50,923 bases of DNA from Myxococcaceae bacterium JPH2 (GTDB taxonomy: Bacteria > Myxococcota > Myxococcia > Myxococcales > Myxococcaceae), in assembly GCA_016458225.1 (NCBI GenBank), contig JAEMGR010000011.1:1-50923 (forward strand). The letters are read 5' to 3'. Made by a program: the position numbers and the translations under genes. Below the pieces are notes generated by a model. It was not told the origin of the DNA. It did no database searches and saw nothing but the letters and a program-made list of their open reading frames with translations. Below are positions 25,753 through 34,374 of this stretch, in pieces (position 1 is the first letter of the stretch; each line of letters opens with the position of its first letter).

Positions 25753-26679
25753 TCAGGGCTTCGCCGCGCGCGCGTAGGCCACGGCCAGCGCGCCAGCGAA
25801 GCGGGCGTTGTTCACGAGCAGCGCCAGGTTCGTCTTGAGGCTCTTGCCCCCAGTGCGCTTGGCCATCTCGCCCAGGAGGAACGGCGTCACGGCCTTGCCG
25901 CGCACGCCCTGCTTCTCCGCATCCGCGAGCGCCGAGGCGATGTGCAGCTCCACCTCGTTGCGCGGCAGCGCGGCCTCCTCGGGCGGCGGAACGGTGTAGA
26001 GCACCCCGCCCTGCCCCAGCGCCTCGAAGCGAGCACGGGCGATGCGCGCGGCGGTGTCCGCGTCGTCCGCGCGGTGCTCCAGCGGGATGCCGGAGGAGCG
26101 ACTGTAGAAGGACGGCAGCTCGTCCGTGCCCACGCCGATGACGGGCACGCCAGCCGTCTCCAACAGCTCCATCGTCTTGGGCAGATCGAGCACGGACTTC
26201 GCGCCCGCGCACACCACGGCCACCGGATAGCGGGACAGCGCGGCGATGTCTTGCGAGATGTCCCAGTGCTCGGAAGCGCCGCGGTGCACGCCGCCAATGC
26301 CGCCAGTGGAGAACACGCGGATGCCCGCCGCGGCGGCCAGCTCGCACGTCGCGCTGACCGTCGTCCCCCCGCTCGCGCGCTGGGCCACGGCCACCGCGAG
26401 GTCGCGCGAGCCGAGCTTCAGGAGCTTCTCCTTGCCCTCGGCCAACCGCCGCATGGCCGCGTCCTCCAGCCCAATCCAGATCTCGCCATCCACCACCGCG
26501 ATGGGCGCGGGCACGGCACCCGCTCGCCGCACGGCCTCCTCGCACGCGCGGGCGGCCGCGAGGTTCTCCGGATAGGGCAGCCCCTGCGCCACCACGCTCG
26601 TCTCCAACGCCACGAGCGGCTGTCCCTTCGCCAACGCGCGCCGCACCTCATCCGAAAAGTGGAAGTCCATGGCCGGCAT
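25753..26679 (-). CDS. psuG: Pseudouridine-5'-phosphate glycosidase
   Basis: 308 residues, full length. Splits pseudouridine 5'-phosphate to uracil and ribose 5-phosphate using a Schiff-base lysine and manganese. Recognised from VALETSVVAQGLPYPENL at the N-terminus, ASGGTTVSATCELAAAAGI, VFSTGGIGGVHRGASEHWDIS, VVCAGAKSVLDLPKTMELLE and a C-terminal TNLALLVNNA. The kinase PsuK and a nucleoside transporter, often linked to it, are not adjacent. Starts at 26679 or 26670 are both possible. Confidence 0.93.
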   Translation of the reverse strand: MPAMDFHFSDEVRRALAKGQPLVALETSVVAQGLPYPENLAAARACEEAVRRAGAVPAPIAVVDGEIWIGLEDAAMRRLAEGKEKLLKLGSRDLAVAVAQRASGGTTVSATCELAAAAGIRVFSTGGIGGVHRGASEHWDISQDIAALSRYPVAVVCAGAKSVLDLPKTMELLETAGVPVIGVGTDELPSFYSRSSGIPLEHRADDADTAARIARARFEALGQGGVLYTVPPPEEAALPRNEVELHIASALADAEKQGVRGKAVTPFLLGEMAKRTGGKSLKTNLALLVNNARFAGALAVAYARAAKP

Positions 26680-26733
26680 TTACCCCAGCCACGGGGCAAG
26701 GGAACAAGCCCCGAGGCACGAGTCGCACGGCCA

Positions 26734-26762
26734 TTGCGCCCAGACCCTGTCCGCCCTATGCC
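26734..26762 (+). promoter_or_regulatory. Putative promoter of the EamA transporter gene
   Basis: TTGCGC (26734-26739), 17 nt, TATGCC (26757-26762). The -10 ends 9 nt before the GTG at 26772 and there is no Shine-Dalgarno. Confidence 0.4.
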
Positions 26763-26771
26763 GACACCACC

Positions 26772-27683
26772 GTGTCCCTCTCCACTCCGTCCGCCGCGAG
26801 CGCCGCTCCGGCTCGCACCTTCACCTCCTCGGATGCGGCGATGCTGGGCGTCGTCCTCGTCTGGGGGACGAACTACACCCTGGTGAAGGAGGCACTGGGG
26901 AGCATGCCACCCCTGGCCTTCATCTCGATTCGCTTCGCGCTGGCCGCGGTGGCCATGGGCGCGCTGCTCCTGGCCGTCGAGGGGTGGAAGCCCCTCCCCT
27001 GGAAGACCCTGGCTCGGCTGGGCGTGCTGGGGCTGGTGGGCAACACCGTGTACCAGGTGCTGTTCATCAGCGGACTGGCCCACACGACGGCGGCGAACAC
27101 CGGGATGCTGAGCGCGGTGACGCCGGTGATGATCGCCGTGCTCGGCGCGACGCTCGGGGTGGAGCGCATCACCCGCTCGCTCGTGGTGAGCCTGGTGCTG
27201 GCGGTGGCGGGCATGGTGCTCGTGGTGAGCGTGCGAGGCCCGGAGATGAGCGCCCAGACGCGCTGGGGCGACACCCTCATCCTCGGCTCGTCCGTCTGCT
27301 GGGCGCTCTACACCGTGGGCATCCGGACGGTCGGGCCCGAGGTGTCCGCGCTGCGCATCACCGCCTTGACCATGCTCACAGGCGCGCCGGGCGTGGTGCT
27401 GGCAGGTGCGCGCGAGGTGCAGGCCCTCGACTTCTCGCAGGTGAGCACCGGCGCGTGGGTGGCGCTGGTGTACTCGGCGCTGATTCCCCTGGTGGCGGCG
27501 TACTTTCTCTGGGGTCGCAGCGTGCAGAAGGTGGGCACCAACCGCACGGCCCTCTACAACACGGGCGTCCCCGTGGTGGCCGCGCTCACCGCTTGGGCAG
27601 TTCGCGGCGAGCAGCCCACCGCGCCTCAGGCATTGGGAACGGCGTTCATCCTCACGGGCGTGCTGCTCAGCCGACGGAAGTGA
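26772..27683 (+). CDS. EamA/DMT-superfamily transporter
   Basis: 303 residues, about ten hydrophobic helices in two EamA halves, as in RhaT/YdcZ-type drug/metabolite transporters. First half opens with AMLGVVLVWGTNYTLVKEAL, second half with LILGSSVCWALYTVGIRTVG. Typical for exporters of amino acids or small metabolites in the inner membrane; substrate not readable. GTG start. The stop is 3 nt from the stop of the FHA regulator gene. Confidence 0.9.
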   Translation: MSLSTPSAASAAPARTFTSSDAAMLGVVLVWGTNYTLVKEALGSMPPLAFISIRFALAAVAMGALLLAVEGWKPLPWKTLARLGVLGLVGNTVYQVLFISGLAHTTAANTGMLSAVTPVMIAVLGATLGVERITRSLVVSLVLAVAGMVLVVSVRGPEMSAQTRWGDTLILGSSVCWALYTVGIRTVGPEVSALRITALTMLTGAPGVVLAGAREVQALDFSQVSTGAWVALVYSALIPLVAAYFLWGRSVQKVGTNRTALYNTGVPVVAALTAWAVRGEQPTAPQALGTAFILTGVLLSRRK

Positions 27684-27686
27684 GCG

Positions 27687-29393
27687 TCACTCGCCTCGCG
27701 CGCGCGGAACCAGCAGCGCGTGCTCGGCGAGCTTGCGATCGAGCGTCACCCGGCTGATGCCCAGCAGCTCGGCCGCGCGGCCCTTCATGCCGCCCGCTTC
27801 CCGCAGCGCCTCGGCGATGGCGTTGCGCTCCACCCAGGCCACCCGCTCCGCCAAGGTCCGCGGTGCACCTTCAAGTTGAAGCTCCATGGGCAGTTGCGAC
27901 ACCCCGACCGGAGCCCCTGCGTGCACGCGACCCAGACGCTCGGCGAGCAACTCCAGCTCGCGCACGTTGTGGGGCCACGCGTAGTCCACGAGCAGACTCC
28001 GCGCCTCGGGGGTGAGCGCGGGCGCGCTCTCACGCACCTGCTTCGCGGCGCGCGCGGCGAAGTGCTCGAACAGGACCGCCACGTCCCCACGGCGTTCACG
28101 CAAGGGAGGCACGGCCATCTCAAAGCCCACCAGCACGCGAGCCAGCGCCGCGTTCCCACCGGAGCGCGGCAGCGGCGCCTCCGTCGTGGCGAGCACCCGC
28201 ACGTCCACGGGCTCCTCACCGCCTTGTCGTGCCGGAGCCGACCGCCGAGCCAGCATGCCCGCGAGCCGCTCCGCCAACAGGCTCGGCAGCGCATCCACGT
28301 GCAGCAGAAGCAACGAGCCCCCATCCGCGCGCAGCACTGCGGAGGTCAACGGCGGGTGCCCCGGCTCGCTGGCGCGCCCGAAGAGCGCGGCCTCGACCTG
28401 CTCGGACGCGCCCCGGCAATCCACCGTCACCAGGGGCGCGAGGGCCCGAGGCGAGCGCGCATGGACGAACCGCGCGAGCACGGCCTTGCCCACCCCGGGT
28501 TCGCCAGCCACCACCACCGGGGCAGCACTGGCCGCCGCGCGCCGCGCTTCTTCCAAGAGCGCCCGCCAAGGTCGAGACGTCCCCACGGGCGCGGGCCACG
28601 CATCCGCCTCGTCCCCCTCGGAGCGAGAGCGCACCGCGGCCAGGGCCTCTCCCCCCAGTCGCCCGAGCGCGGCCAACAACTGTCCCTCACCATCGGTGAA
28701 GACGGGCTCGGCGCGCTCCACGTACACCACGCCCGAGGGCATGCCTCCCGAAGCGACGAGCGGCGCACACAGCGCCGCGCCCAGTTGGACCAGCTCCTTG
28801 CCCTCCAGCGACGCCTGCGCCATCGCGCTCGGAACGTCCACCATCCCAGCGCCGGCGGCCGCGGCGGTCCGCAGTCCCTCCGGTCCACCGCCGAGCAGCG
28901 CCGCGGCGCGGTCCGCGTTGAGCGCATGGGACACTTCATCCGCCAACCGCCGCAGCACCATGGCGGTACTGGTGGCGCCCAGGAGCGCGGTACCCGCCGA
29001 GAACAGCGCCGCGGCCGTCCCCACGTGCGGCAGCACTTCCTCGATGGGCACCTGCGTGGAAGGCGCAGAGGGCCGCGCCGTCACGGACTCGTCGACGATG
29101 GAGACAGGCGGGGGCTCGAAGACCGCGAGCGTCGTCCCCACGCGCACCTGGTCCCCCGGAACGAGCAGGACCTCCGCGTCGATGCGCTGCCCGTTGACCA
29201 GCGTCCCGTTGCGCGAGCCCAGGTCGCGGATGCGCGCCTGCCCCGCGGCCAGCGTCAGCAGTGCGTGCCGCCGGGAGGCCTGATCATCCTCGAGCGGAAC
29301 CTCGCACGAGGGGCTGCGACCGATGGTCACCTGCGGCGTCAGCTCGAAGCGACGCCCCGCGGAAGGCCCGGTGAGCAGCAGGAGCGCCGGCAT
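27687..29393 (-). CDS. FHA-GAF-AAA-Fis regulator with degenerate sigma-54 activator core
   Basis: 568 residues. An FHA domain (about 20-92, with GRS 25-27, SRRH 40-43 and RNG 61-63) binds phosphothreonine peptides. A GAF-like part covers about 130-255, an AAA+ domain about 275-485, and a Fis-type HTH 525-560 (GRAAELLGISRVTLDRKL). The Walker A is kept (GEPGVGKA 297-304). However, the GAFTGA loop that contacts sigma-54 is absent (339-355), Walker B reads LLLLHVD where LFLDE is expected (Asp-Glu replaced by Leu364-His365), and the Arg-finger segment FRxDLYYRL is not recognisable. It is therefore unlikely to remodel sigma-54 holoenzyme and may act as a DNA-binding regulator switched by a Ser/Thr kinase. 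Confidence 0.88.
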   Translation of the reverse strand: MPALLLLTGPSAGRRFELTPQVTIGRSPSCEVPLEDDQASRRHALLTLAAGQARIRDLGSRNGTLVNGQRIDAEVLLVPGDQVRVGTTLAVFEPPPVSIVDESVTARPSAPSTQVPIEEVLPHVGTAAALFSAGTALLGATSTAMVLRRLADEVSHALNADRAAALLGGGPEGLRTAAAAGAGMVDVPSAMAQASLEGKELVQLGAALCAPLVASGGMPSGVVYVERAEPVFTDGEGQLLAALGRLGGEALAAVRSRSEGDEADAWPAPVGTSRPWRALLEEARRAAASAAPVVVAGEPGVGKAVLARFVHARSPRALAPLVTVDCRGASEQVEAALFGRASEPGHPPLTSAVLRADGGSLLLLHVDALPSLLAERLAGMLARRSAPARQGGEEPVDVRVLATTEAPLPRSGGNAALARVLVGFEMAVPPLRERRGDVAVLFEHFAARAAKQVRESAPALTPEARSLLVDYAWPHNVRELELLAERLGRVHAGAPVGVSQLPMELQLEGAPRTLAERVAWVERNAIAEALREAGGMKGRAAELLGISRVTLDRKLAEHALLVPRARGE

Positions 29394-29435
29394 GGAGCCA
29401 AGAGCCTAGCGCTCCGTCCGCTCCGGGCAAGCACC

Positions 29436-30608
29436 CTACATCGGGCGCTCGGCGTTCATCAGCGCGCGAATCTCCTTCTCGTCCAGCGCGCGGCCCTCGT
29501 GGGTGATGGCCAGGGCATTGACCTGCTTCTCCTCCACTTCCACGTGGGCGCCCTTGCGCCACTCGGTGGTGTGCACGGCGCCGTCCACCAGCTTGCCCAC
29601 CACGGAGCCCTCGTCCCGAGTCACCACCTCGAGCCACAGCTGCTCCACCACCGTCTCGCCATCGGGGTGCGTGTCGAAAGGCGCGCGCACCAGGAAGGTC
29701 AGCGGCTCCATCAACCCCTTGCGCTGGAAGCGCGCCAGGAAGGCGGGCAGCAGGAGCTGGGCCTCGCGGTGCATGGCCTGGGTCTGCTCCTCCGGCTCCT
29801 TCGCGAAGCGCTCGCGGTACGTGGCCAGCAGCTCCGACGTGTTGTGGCGCCCCAGCGGAGACACGACGGTGAGGAACAGCCCCTCGTGGCCCTCGAACGA
29901 GTCGAGCGGCACGCCCAGCAGGTTGGCGCGCGCCTCCTCAGATGGCACGAGGGTGAAGGTCTGCCCCTCGCTGGTCGCCATCTCCGAGCGCACGGGTGGC
30001 CCCTGCCCGAAGGCCATGTCCGTGCACAACTCGTTGAGGAAGCTCTCGGCGGCCAGGAGGTCCGCCTCGGCCAGGTGGAAGATCTCCACGTCCCGAGCCC
30101 CGAACTTCTCCATGCCGTGCGAGTGCACCCACAGCGGGGTGTCTCCCTCGGTCAGCTCCACCGCGTGCAGGTGCAGGTGGTCGCGGATGTCGAAGTCCAG
30201 CTCGGTGATCTCCACCACGTCTTCGGGCTCGTGGAGCTTGAAGGCCGAGAGATCCACCAGCACCCCTGGGACCTGCTCCATCAGCGTGCGCACCGTCCAG
30301 AGCGCCTCGAAGACAGGCAAGGTGGGCTGCGCTCCGCCGGGCTCCAGCGTCAGGCGGTAGAAGGCCTTGGCCTTGTCCATGCGAGCGAAGGCTTCGGTGC
30401 TGCCACTGTACTGCGCGGGGTTCGCCACCAGCGGTGGCACGTCGGGGCCATCCAGCACGACCCGGACCTCGGAGCCATCCGCCTTGACGGTGAAGCCCTG
30501 GCCATCCTCGTGGGGCGAGAACTCGACCTCGTCCGTGGCGAACGCGGCGCGCAGGGCCTCCAGCGGAGGAGGTCCCGCCAGCTCTGTCGCCAGCAGGTAG
30601 ACCTCCAT
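29436..30608 (-). CDS. Uncharacterised protein, C-terminal part resembling DUF2314
   Basis: 390 residues from the ATG at 30608 (MEVYLLATELAGPPPLEALR), whose A overlaps the TGA of the upstream kinase gene (TGATG), so it is translationally coupled. No signal peptide, no membrane helix; acidic and soluble. The last 70 residues (WLEVVTRDEGSVVGKLVDGA, then GAHVEVEEKQVNALAI) resemble DUF2314/YegJ-type domains; this is a by-eye match. The rest (DUF4026-like at best) is not recognised. Coupling to a deoxynucleoside kinase is the only context clue. Confidence 0.75.
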   Translation of the reverse strand: MEVYLLATELAGPPPLEALRAAFATDEVEFSPHEDGQGFTVKADGSEVRVVLDGPDVPPLVANPAQYSGSTEAFARMDKAKAFYRLTLEPGGAQPTLPVFEALWTVRTLMEQVPGVLVDLSAFKLHEPEDVVEITELDFDIRDHLHLHAVELTEGDTPLWVHSHGMEKFGARDVEIFHLAEADLLAAESFLNELCTDMAFGQGPPVRSEMATSEGQTFTLVPSEEARANLLGVPLDSFEGHEGLFLTVVSPLGRHNTSELLATYRERFAKEPEEQTQAMHREAQLLLPAFLARFQRKGLMEPLTFLVRAPFDTHPDGETVVEQLWLEVVTRDEGSVVGKLVDGAVHTTEWRKGAHVEVEEKQVNALAITHEGRALDEKEIRALMNAERPM

Positions 30609-31222
30609 CACAGGTGCTTCTCGATCTGCCGGAAGAGGTCCACGCGGTCCACCAGGTTGGTCAGGTAGTCGAGCTTGTCCGTAGGAAGTACCAGCACGGG
30701 GGACATGGAGTACGCGGAGAACCACTCCTCGTAGAGCGTGTTGAGCCGCTTGAGGTAGTTGGTCGGGATGTCTTTCTCCATGGCGCGACCGCGCAGCTTG
30801 ATGCGCTCGCGGAGCGTCGGGACCGGACAGCGCAGGTAGATCATCAGGTCCGGCGGAGTGAGCGACTGGGAGATGGTCTCATACAGCTCGCGGTAGGTCT
30901 GCCAGTCGCGCTTGTCGATGAGTCGCTGTCGGTGGAGGTTCTTGGCGAAGATCTCCGCGTCCTCGTAGAGGGTGCGATCCTGCAGCACCGTGCCTGGGGA
31001 CTTCTCCAGTTGTCGATGCAGGCGGAACTTGTGGGTCAGGAAGAAGAGCTGCGAGCGGAACGCCCACGTCTTCATGTCCTTGTAGAAGTCCGCCAGATAG
31101 GGGTTCTGATCATTGGGCTCGAAGTAGGGCGTGAGCCCGTACTTCCGGCACAGGAAGGACGTGAGTTCCGTCTTTCCGGCTCCGATGTTGCCCGCGATCG
31201 CGATGAACTTTTTCCTGGGCAC
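30608..31222 (-). CDS. Deoxynucleoside kinase family protein
   Basis: 204 residues from a GTG at 31222 preceded by AAGGGTGG. Longer in-frame starts lie in non-coding sequence. P-loop GNIGAGKT at 11-18, then DRTLYEDAEIFAKNLH (the DRS/ERS motif of this family), LTPPDLMIYLRCPVPTLRER and a short LID with arginines (RGRAMEKDIP). The family phosphorylates deoxyadenosine, deoxyguanosine or deoxycytidine for dNTP salvage. Specificity cannot be set from motifs. First gene of a two-gene unit; divergent from the acyltransferase gene across 214 nt. Confidence 0.9.
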   Translation of the reverse strand: MPRKKFIAIAGNIGAGKTELTSFLCRKYGLTPYFEPNDQNPYLADFYKDMKTWAFRSQLFFLTHKFRLHRQLEKSPGTVLQDRTLYEDAEIFAKNLHRQRLIDKRDWQTYRELYETISQSLTPPDLMIYLRCPVPTLRERIKLRGRAMEKDIPTNYLKRLNTLYEEWFSAYSMSPVLVLPTDKLDYLTNLVDRVDLFRQIEKHL

Positions 31223-31436
31223 GCCACCCTTGCTTGTAACCCCGCCGAGCGGCGCGCACCAGAACCAACGTGAAGGGGGACGTGGTAGATACGCGACATG
31301 CCTCTGCCTCCTCCTCCCTGGCCCACGTCGGGCGGCGCTCCCCATCGCGAGGTGCCCGCCTGCCCGCCGGGTGAGGAAGGGCCCCGGCCCCATGGCCCGC
31401 GCGCCCGACGGGGTGGATGGTAAGAGAGGGATTCTC

Positions 31437-32237
31437 ATGTTGCGCAAGCTGTTCTGCATGTTCGTGGCCGCGTTCTGGACCTTGGCGTGTTTTCCGTTCG
31501 CCATTCTGGCCATGTTGTTCACGCTGAACCCGGACGGCTCGGTGTGGGTAGCGCGTCGGCTGTGGTCGCCCGTGCTCCTCTGGGCGGGCGGCGCTCGCCT
31601 GGAAGTCCTCGGCGCCGAGAACGTCGATCCCCGCCGACCGACCATCTACGTGGCCAACCACCAGTCGACCATCGACATCCCCGCCCACTTCGTGGCCGTG
31701 CCCGTCAACTTCCGCTACGTGGCCAAGAGCCAGCTGCGCTGGGTGCCGCTCATCGGCTGGTACCTGAGCATCGCGGGCCACATCTTCATCAATCGCGGCA
31801 ACCGGACGTCCGCCATCGACTCGCTGACGAAGGCCGCCAACAAGGTGCGCGCTGGCACCAGCATCTTCCTGTACCCCGAGGGGACTCGCTCCGGGGATGG
31901 CCGCGTGCTGCCCTTCAAGAAGGGTCCCTTCGCGCTGGCGCTGAAGGCGGGTGTGGCGGTCTGCCCTGTCACCATCGAGGGCTCGGCGAACCTGATGCCG
32001 AAGAACTCGTGGAACATCACGCCTGGGCCGGTGCGCGTGAAGATCGGCAAGCCCATCGACCCGAAAGCCTTCGCGGAGGATGATCGGGCCGGTCTCGCCC
32101 GAGCCGTGCGCAACGTCATCCTGGCGGACAACCTCGCGCTCGGCGGCCCTGGGGGAGACCCCGAGGACGCCATCGCCGCCCCGGGCCAGGAGGGCACCAG
32201 CCTCCGTCCGCACCTCTCCTCTCCTACTGGAACGTGA
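31437..32237 (+). CDS. plsC: 1-acyl-sn-glycerol-3-phosphate acyltransferase (PlsC-like)
   Basis: 266 residues. An N-terminal hydrophobic anchor (LFCMFVAAFWTLACFPFAIL) and the acyltransferase motifs NHQSTID (His75-x4-Asp80), FINRGNRTSAID and YPEGTRSGDG (Glu148). It adds the second acyl chain to lysophosphatidic acid in phospholipid synthesis at the inner membrane. The ATG at 31437 follows GAGAGGG at 6 nt; the frame is open further upstream but without a start context. The stop is close to (or, with a GTG start, overlaps) the next gene. Confidence 0.9.
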   Translation: MLRKLFCMFVAAFWTLACFPFAILAMLFTLNPDGSVWVARRLWSPVLLWAGGARLEVLGAENVDPRRPTIYVANHQSTIDIPAHFVAVPVNFRYVAKSQLRWVPLIGWYLSIAGHIFINRGNRTSAIDSLTKAANKVRAGTSIFLYPEGTRSGDGRVLPFKKGPFALALKAGVAVCPVTIEGSANLMPKNSWNITPGPVRVKIGKPIDPKAFAEDDRAGLARAVRNVILADNLALGGPGGDPEDAIAAPGQEGTSLRPHLSSPTGT

Positions 32238-32245
32238 GTCCGACG

Positions 32246-33616
32246 ATGCGCAGGCCCCTCTCTCCCCTTCCCGCCTGGGCGCTCACCGCCGCGCTGGGCC
32301 TGACCGCCCTGGGCTGTGGCCACGGCACGAGCGCGGGAGGTCGTGCCCTGGATTCCCGGGAGCAGGCTCGCGCGTACCTGGACACCAACAAGCCGGAGAA
32401 GGCCCTGTCGCTGCTGCGCGACCTGCACGCGAGCGCCCCCGACGACGTGGACGTCGCGCGGGCCCTCACCGAGGCCCACGTCAAGCTCGGTCAGGCCGAC
32501 GCGTGGATCGCGGAGCTGAAGCAGCGCCTGGCCCGCCAGGAGCGCGCCGTGGACCAGTACATGCTGGGGCTCGCGCTCTTCTCGAGGGCGAAGGACGCGG
32601 GGGCGCCGTCAGTGAGCGCCTTCGAGCGAGCCATCGCGCTGTCCCCGGCCATCGGCGAGTACCACTACCGCCTGGGGCTGGCCCGGCTCGAGTCGGAGCA
32701 GTACGCCGACGCCGTCGCGCCCCTGCGGCAGGCCACCGAACTCGCCCCTGAGCGGACCGGCTGGCGCCTCCCGCTGGCCAAGGCGCTCCACCGCACGGGC
32801 GACGCGCAGGGCGCCGTGGCGGCCCTGGGCACGCTCGTGCGCGGCGGCGCGACGCCCGGAGAGGTCGTCACCGCCCGCGCGCTGATGGATCAGATCGCCG
32901 ACCCCTTCGCGGGCTTCCCCAAGGCGGCCGAGCCCAAGCTCGAGGAGGGCATGCGCTTTCTGCGCGAGCAGGACGCGCCGCAGAACGCGGTGCTCTGCTT
33001 CGAGGAGATCCTCCACGACTATCCGGACCTCGCGGTGGTGCACGCCCTGCTGGGGTTGGCCTACCAGCGACTGGACGACGCGGGCCGGGCCATGGACGAG
33101 TTCAGCCAGGCCATCGAGCGCGCGCCCCAGGACGGGAAGAACCAGCTCTACCTCGGTGAACTCTACCTGTCGCGACAGCGCCCCGACGCGGCGCGGGCCG
33201 CCTTCGAGAAGGCGGTGAACTTGAACCCCGTGCTGGACCTGGCGTGGTTCCGCCTGGGCGACCTCAACCTGGACCGCCACGACCTCACGGCCGCGCGCGA
33301 GGCCTTCCGGGTGGCCACCGTGCTCCAGCCGGATGCGGTCGCGCCCCGAGGCAAGCTCGCGCTCGTGTACCAGTTGGAAGGCGACTACACCGCGACGGAG
33401 CGGGAGCTGCGCCGGGTGTTGGACAAGGACCCGGACAACACCGAGTTCTCCCTCCGTCTGGGGCTCCTCTTCACGGAGCAGGCCCTCAAGGCCCGGCGCC
33501 CCGAGGAGCGCAAGAAGGCCACGAGCGAGGCGGAGCAGTGGCTGGGGAAGGTCCTGGAGACCCAGCCGGACAACGCGGTCGCCAGTCGAGCGCTCCAGCA
33601 GCTCAAGGGCCAGTAG
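32246..33616 (+). CDS. TPR-repeat lipoprotein
   Basis: 456 residues from the ATG at 32246; a GTG at 32234 that overlaps the acyltransferase TGA is the alternative. Signal peptide II (MRRPLSPLPAWALTAALG) with lipobox TALGC. The remainder is a run of about ten TPR helix pairs, for example AEPKLEEGMRFLREQDAPQN, HALLGLAYQRLDDAGRAMDE and PDAARAAFEKAVNLNPVLDL. Lipid-anchored TPR proteins serve as assembly platforms in the envelope; nothing more specific can be said. Same direction as plsC and probably co-transcribed. Confidence 0.88.
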   Translation: MRRPLSPLPAWALTAALGLTALGCGHGTSAGGRALDSREQARAYLDTNKPEKALSLLRDLHASAPDDVDVARALTEAHVKLGQADAWIAELKQRLARQERAVDQYMLGLALFSRAKDAGAPSVSAFERAIALSPAIGEYHYRLGLARLESEQYADAVAPLRQATELAPERTGWRLPLAKALHRTGDAQGAVAALGTLVRGGATPGEVVTARALMDQIADPFAGFPKAAEPKLEEGMRFLREQDAPQNAVLCFEEILHDYPDLAVVHALLGLAYQRLDDAGRAMDEFSQAIERAPQDGKNQLYLGELYLSRQRPDAARAAFEKAVNLNPVLDLAWFRLGDLNLDRHDLTAAREAFRVATVLQPDAVAPRGKLALVYQLEGDYTATERELRRVLDKDPDNTEFSLRLGLLFTEQALKARRPEERKKATSEAEQWLGKVLETQPDNAVASRALQQLKGQ

Positions 33617-33652
33617 CCACGCGCGGGGCAGGCCCTCTACACTCCGGGCCCG

Positions 33653-34312
33653 ATGAGCGACGCGCGAAAGCCCGCCCCCGCTGTGCCGTCAGCGACGCGG
33701 GGGCCTTCCCCCACCTCCGGCACCCAGCCCCGCACGCCGACGAATCCCCAAGGGATGCGGGTGATGTCCGCCGCGCGGACCGCACCGCTGAACCAGAAAG
33801 GTGACGCGGCCCTCGGCAAGCGCGTCGCGTCCGAGGCCTCCAACGTCTTCCTCAACGGTCTCGCCATCCTCAAGGAGATGGTCGCGGACTTCAGTCAGCG
33901 CGATCGCTTCTTCAAGTACAAGGCGGGCATCGTCGCGGGATGGATCGCCATCTCCTGCGTCAGCCTCGCCATCGCCTGCCCCGGCCGCTCGCTGCAGACG
34001 GGCGACATGGATGCGCGCATCGTCCTCAGCGACAAGCTGGACCGCCCCTCCATCACCATCTGGAACGAGAGCAAGACGCCCTGGCAGGACGTCACCATCA
34101 TCGTCAATGGCGAGTACCGCGCGGCCGTGGCCGAGGTGAAGGCCGGCGAGTTCGTCACCATCACCCCCAAGCAGCTCCTCGGGGCCAACGGCACCGCGGC
34201 CCCCCTGGGGCTCCGCTTCCAGTCCCTCCAGATGCGCAGCGCGCGAGACAGCGCCGACCTCACCAAGGCCCTGCAGGAAGAGTGGAGACGCCTGCTGGAG
34301 CCCAAGCGCTGA
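33653..34312 (+). CDS. Uncharacterised one-TM membrane protein
   Basis: 219 residues, no family recognised. Residues 1-50 are Pro/Ala/Thr-rich and disordered, 60-95 are a charged amphipathic part, 96-116 a membrane helix (AGIVAGWIAISCVSLAIACP), and 120-215 a compact extracytoplasmic domain with beta-rich segments (SITIWNESKTPWQDVTIIVN, then GEFVTITPKQLL). It lies 36 nt after the TPR lipoprotein. TACACT (33638-33643) is 9 nt before the ATG and there is no Shine-Dalgarno, so it may also have its own promoter. It ends at the shared border with the ribosomal cluster terminator. Confidence 0.78.
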   Translation: MSDARKPAPAVPSATRGPSPTSGTQPRTPTNPQGMRVMSAARTAPLNQKGDAALGKRVASEASNVFLNGLAILKEMVADFSQRDRFFKYKAGIVAGWIAISCVSLAIACPGRSLQTGDMDARIVLSDKLDRPSITIWNESKTPWQDVTIIVNGEYRAAVAEVKAGEFVTITPKQLLGANGTAAPLGLRFQSLQMRSARDSADLTKALQEEWRRLLEPKR

Positions 34313-34320
34313 AAACACGA

Positions 34321-34350
34321 AGGGCGCCCTCCCAGAGAGGAAGGCGCCCT
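34321..34350 (-). terminator. Intrinsic terminator of the ribosomal protein supercluster
   Basis: AGGGCGCC 34321-34328 and GGCGCCCT 34343-34350 form a perfect 8-bp stem. Read on the minus strand it is followed by TCGTGTTTTC and lies 24 nt after the rplQ stop. Confidence 0.8.
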
Positions 34351-34374
34351 CGCGCAGCCCAAGGGCTGGAACGA

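Noticed and set aside
27720-30668. 982-codon open frame on the plus strand
   Set aside because: It runs antisense across two well-supported genes. Its His/Arg/Gln-rich translation is typical of the opposite strand of GC-rich genes. The same applies to long antisense frames at 711-3224, 13647-15428, 15638-17992 and 38786-41128.
30609-30725. N-terminal extension of the DUF2314-like protein to 30725
   Set aside because: It would overlap the kinase gene in another frame; the ATG at 30608 coupled to the kinase stop is a better start.
31298-31423. 41-codon Pro-rich frame ending just before the plsC ribosome binding site, with TAGATA 6 nt before its ATG
   Set aside because: Too short and low-complexity to separate from chance; no -35 and no recognisable family. 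It could be a leader peptide only if conserved.
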